Shown here: piece after piece, positions 63,420-64,000 of the stretch | Layout: the number at the start of each line of letters is the position of its first letter | Numbering within the stretch: position 1 is the first letter of the stretch | Source of the DNA: Prorocentrum cordatum | Taxonomy: Eukaryota > Sar > Dinophyceae > Prorocentrales > Prorocentraceae | Reading direction: 5' to 3' | DNA length: 64,000 bases | Assembly: GCA_963575745.1 (NCBI GenBank) | Contig: CAUYUJ010003647.1 | Span: forward strand, 57,632-121,631 | Notes under the pieces: generated by a model | The model's input: the letters and a program-made list of their open reading frames with translations, nothing else | What the model was told of the DNA's origin: nothing | The model's database searches: none | Translations under genes and position numbers: made by a program

Positions 63420-64000
63420 TCCTGCCTCCTCCTCCTCTCTCCTCACTCTTCTTCCTCCTCTTCCTCCTCCTCCTTCCTCCTCCTCCTACTCCCCCCGCGT
63501 GCGGGACAAGGGGTAGGGGAGGAGCGAGGAGGAGGGGGCGAAGGATAAAGATGATGATGATGATGAGGAGGAGGAGGAGGAGGAGGAGGAACAGGACGAG
63601 GACGAGGACGAGGACGAGTTGGAGGAGCAGGAGGAGGCGGCAGGAGGGAGGAGGGAGGAGGGGGGAGTGAGGTGGGAGGATGCAGGGGGGAGGGTGAGGA
63701 TGAGGATGACGATAATGATGCTGATGCTGATGATGCTGATGATACTGATAAGGATAATGAGGATGATGAGGACGATGGGGATCATCAGGATGATGATGAT
63801 GATCAGGATGATGAGGAGGATGAGGATGAGGAGGATGATGAGGATGAGGATGAGGATGAGATAATGAGGAGGATGAGGGTGAGGAGGATGAGGAGGATGA
63901 GAGTGATGATGATGCTGATGATCATGATGATGAGGAGGAGGATAATGCGGATGAGGATGAGGAGGATGAGGATGATGATGCTGATGATGATGTTGATGCT
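63420..64000. repeat. CTC, then GGA and GAT microsatellites to window end
   Basis: CTCCTC at 63425-63490, GAGGAG at 63560-63660, and GAT/GAGGAT from 63700 running off the right edge. Confidence 0.95.

Overview
The window reads as nuclear DNA of a dinoflagellate; the genus cannot be fixed from sequence alone. The evidence is: (i) pentatricopeptide-repeat (PPR) coding fragments of the style common in dinoflagellates, split into very short exons with GC/GA-type as well as GT splice donors; (ii) frameshifted remains of a Penelope-like element, two LINEs and a tandem RNase H-type element; (iii) a spliced-leader-like 13-mer just upstream of one LINE; (iv) microsatellites and minisatellites that cover much of the sequence. 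No tRNA, rRNA, CRISPR array, operon or bacterial-type gene was recognised. There is one 100-base assembly gap.

Layout. 0-7 kb: GTA and ATC microsatellites, one possible exon (1549-1665) with a good donor, then a Penelope-like element (1892-5879) between 487-bp direct terminal repeats. 7-15 kb: foldback DNA, GGT repeats, PPR exon fragments at 9771-9866 and 14569-14856, a 1.4-kb CAGCCT array and a 73-bp tandem repeat. 15.5-17.8 kb: a 5'-truncated LINE. 18-25 kb: a 9-bp minisatellite of 1.9 kb, a 54-nt PPR micro-exon (20499-20552), TG/TGCG repeats with the gap, and a PPR exon at 25270-25350. 25.9-31 kb: a short-inverted-end element carrying a 90-bp minisatellite, a frameshifted orphan ORF and a PPR exon at 29632-29681. 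31.5-34.7 kb: a degenerate LINE with ORF1-like, endonuclease and RNase H parts but no visible reverse transcriptase. 34.7-41 kb: MITEs (one with a nested MITE), PPR exons at 36756-36811 and 38626-38741, TATG and GAT arrays. 42-52 kb: a second copy of the minisatellite element (inverted), further MITEs, and a last PPR fragment at 48768-48851. 51.7-57.3 kb: three copies of another repeat unit, one carrying an RNase H pseudogene. 57.5-64 kb: a third copy of the minisatellite element, tandem repeats and GGA/GAT tracts.

The most coherent reading is that the PPR fragments, all on the + strand and in order, are exons of one PPR-protein gene spanning at least 39 kb. Joining 14569-14856, 20499-20552 and 25270-25350, and joining 29632-29681, 36756-36811 and 38626-38741, restores PPR repeats of near-normal length in frame. 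Its introns hold nearly everything else: retroelements, MITEs and simple repeats. PPR proteins normally bind organelle RNA; that role is inferred here from family only.
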